Assembly (NCBI GenBank): GCA_025965815.1
Contig: JAOPWF010000407.1
Location: 1-7,720 of the forward strand
DNA: 7,720 nt
From: Mycobacterium sp.
Lineage (GTDB): Bacteria; Actinomycetota; Actinomycetes; Mycobacteriales; Mycobacteriaceae
Direction of reading: 5' to 3'
The notes below the pieces were generated by a model. The model made no database searches, was not told the origin of the DNA, and saw nothing but the letters and a program-made list of their open reading frames with translations. The position numbers were made by a program, and so were the translations under genes. Below, piece after piece: positions 6,784 through 7,720 of this stretch (position 1 is its first letter; each line of letters starts with the position of its first letter).

Positions 6784-6792
6784 CTTACTAGG
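6772..6792 (+). repeat. Direct repeat TTACTAGG x2 in the divergent promoter region
   Basis: TTACTAGG occurs at 6772-6779 and again at 6785-6792, starts 13 bases apart. It contains the tetranucleotide CTAG, which is uncommon in GC-rich genomes. The second copy runs into the Shine-Dalgarno of the plus-strand gene and the first overlaps the -35 of the minus-strand promoter. It could be a regulator site or a chance repeat. Confidence 0.4.
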
Positions 6793-6795
6793 AGG
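6790..6795 (+). promoter_or_regulatory. Shine-Dalgarno of plus-strand acyl-CoA dehydrogenase
   Basis: A perfect AGGAGG lies 6 bases before the ATG at 6802 and fixes that start. Confidence 0.85.
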
Positions 6796-6801
6796 CCGCC
6801 G

Positions 6802-7720
6802 ATGGACTTCGGACTCAGCAGCGAACAGGAGCAGCTCGCCGAGGCGGAACGGTCGTGGCTGGAGCGCCACGATCCGATCGCGCGGGTCCGCGAGGCACTC
6901 GACAAGACTGCCGTGACCGTCGACCGCGACGCGGTCAACCACGCCGGGGAGTCCGGCCTGTTGGCCCTGCTGACACCCGAGATGGGTGGCACCCACGTCG
7001 ATCTCGCCGTGCTCAGCGAGGCGCACGGGTATGCGGGGAGCTCGCTGCCGCTGGCCGATCTGGCGATCGCGGCGTGGCTGCTCGGCTTCGCCAGCTCGTC
7101 GGGGCAAGCGCCGGAGGCTGGACCGGCCGCCGAGGGCGATGCGCTGGTCGGCGTAGCCCGCCTGCCGGTCGGTCCATCGGCACCCACCACCCCGGTACCG
7201 ATGGCGGCGGACATGTCGGCTGTGGCCGTGGTCGGCGATTCCGCAGACGGCGAGTACCTCGCCGTGGTCCACAACGCGTCGCTGGTCGATATGAAGACCC
7301 TGGACCTCACCCGTTCGTGGGCCCGGCTGGACCTCGATCCGGAAACCGAAAAAATCCCGCTCCCCACGGGCACCGTCGCCCGAGTGCGCGACGCGCTGGC
7401 GGTGCACCGCGGCCTGGATGCACTGGGCGCGGCGGCCCGGCTGCTGGAGATGACCGTTACCTACGCCGGGCAGCGCCAGCAGTTCGGTGTCCCGATCGGG
7501 TCATTCCAGGCGGTCAAGCATCACTGTGCCGACATGGCGCTGCGGGTGGAGGCCGGGCGTTCCGCCCTCTGGGCCGGGGCGCTGGCTCTCGACGCGGCCG
7601 ATACCCCCGCCGCACGATCCCGTGCGGCGTCGGCGGCGGCCGCGTATGCGAAGGCTGCGGCCGCCGAGGTGGCCGGCACGGCGCTGCAGGTGCACGGCGG
7701 CATCGGCTTCACCTGGGAGC
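6802..7720 (+). CDS. Atypical acyl-CoA dehydrogenase (FadE-type), C-terminus cut by window edge
   Basis: Divergent from the operon; 306 complete residues are visible. The start MDFGLSSEQEQLAEAERSWL is the usual acyl-CoA dehydrogenase N-terminal helix. The C-terminal domain holds GQRQQFGVPIGSFQAVKHHC (223-242) and QVHGGIGFTWE (296-306), which bind FAD and form subunit contacts in this family. The middle beta domain is short and lacks the TEPxxGSD and NGxKxFI signatures that the minus-strand homologue has. At the helix-G position, 29 residues before the Phe of RQQFG, there is Leu199 with no nearby glutamate. Known mycobacterial FadE enzymes that work as two-gene heteromers include one subunit with such degenerate features, so this may be the partner of a second FadE. 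It may instead be an independent enzyme with its catalytic residue beyond base 7720. The AGGAGG site fixes the start. Family confident; role uncertain. Confidence 0.9.
   Translation, partial: MDFGLSSEQEQLAEAERSWLERHDPIARVREALDKTAVTVDRDAVNHAGESGLLALLTPEMGGTHVDLAVLSEAHGYAGSSLPLADLAIAAWLLGFASSSGQAPEAGPAAEGDALVGVARLPVGPSAPTTPVPMAADMSAVAVVGDSADGEYLAVVHNASLVDMKTLDLTRSWARLDLDPETEKIPLPTGTVARVRDALAVHRGLDALGAAARLLEMTVTYAGQRQQFGVPIGSFQAVKHHCADMALRVEAGRSALWAGALALDAADTPAARSRAASAAAAYAKAAAAEVAGTALQVHGGIGFTWE

Noticed and set aside
6713..6801. KstR or KstR2 operator in the divergent promoter
   Set aside because: I looked for the sterol-regulon motifs (AAC/GTT-type KstR and CAAG/CTTG-type KstR2 inverted repeats) and found no acceptable match, so membership of those regulons is not claimed.
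6775..7407. Minus-strand frames of about 200 residues opposite the plus-strand FadE
   Set aside because: They are antisense to a gene with a perfect Shine-Dalgarno and clear acyl-CoA dehydrogenase motifs; the translations show no family features.

Overview
The window looks like part of an actinobacterial, most likely mycobacterial (Mycobacterium/Mycolicibacterium), chromosome. It is GC-rich with G/C-ending codons. It carries a short-chain dehydrogenase of the mycofactocin-coupled type, and its FadE/FadD/EchA/FadA-like proteins resemble those mycobacteria use for steroid and fatty-acid breakdown. A short in-frame insertion in the ligase gene also resembles a dispersed mycobacterial repeat. Species and exact substrate cannot be read from the sequence.

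Layout. Six genes lie on the minus strand and read from right to left: acyl-CoA ligase (6712-5123), thiolase (5042-3897), crotonase-type enoyl-CoA hydratase (3900-3094, GTG start overlapping the thiolase stop), mycofactocin-type SDR (3090-2242), a double-hotdog MaoC/FAS1-like dehydratase (2223-919) and an acyl-CoA dehydrogenase (911 to beyond base 1). Apart from one 80-base gap, spacings run from a 3-4 base overlap to 18 bases, so this looks like one operon. A seventh gene, an atypical acyl-CoA dehydrogenase (6802 to beyond 7720), is divergent on the plus strand. The 89-base region between the two start codons holds a candidate minus-strand promoter, a 14-base near-palindrome over its -10 element, and an 8-base direct repeat.

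How the genes could work together. The set supplies every step of a CoA-dependent beta-oxidation-like route: activation of a carboxylic acid to its CoA thioester (ligase), alpha,beta-desaturation (acyl-CoA dehydrogenases), hydration (crotonase and/or MaoC-like protein), alcohol oxidation (SDR) and thiolytic cleavage (thiolase). The unusual point is that the only alcohol dehydrogenase visible belongs to a family tied to the redox peptide cofactor mycofactocin, not a standard FadB/3-hydroxyacyl-CoA dehydrogenase. This suggests a specialised substrate, such as an alicyclic, terpenoid or steroid-derived acid, rather than ordinary fatty acids. That is inference from gene content.

No RNA genes, insertion sequences, CRISPR arrays or convincing terminators were seen. 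There is no gene-free stretch longer than 300 bases.
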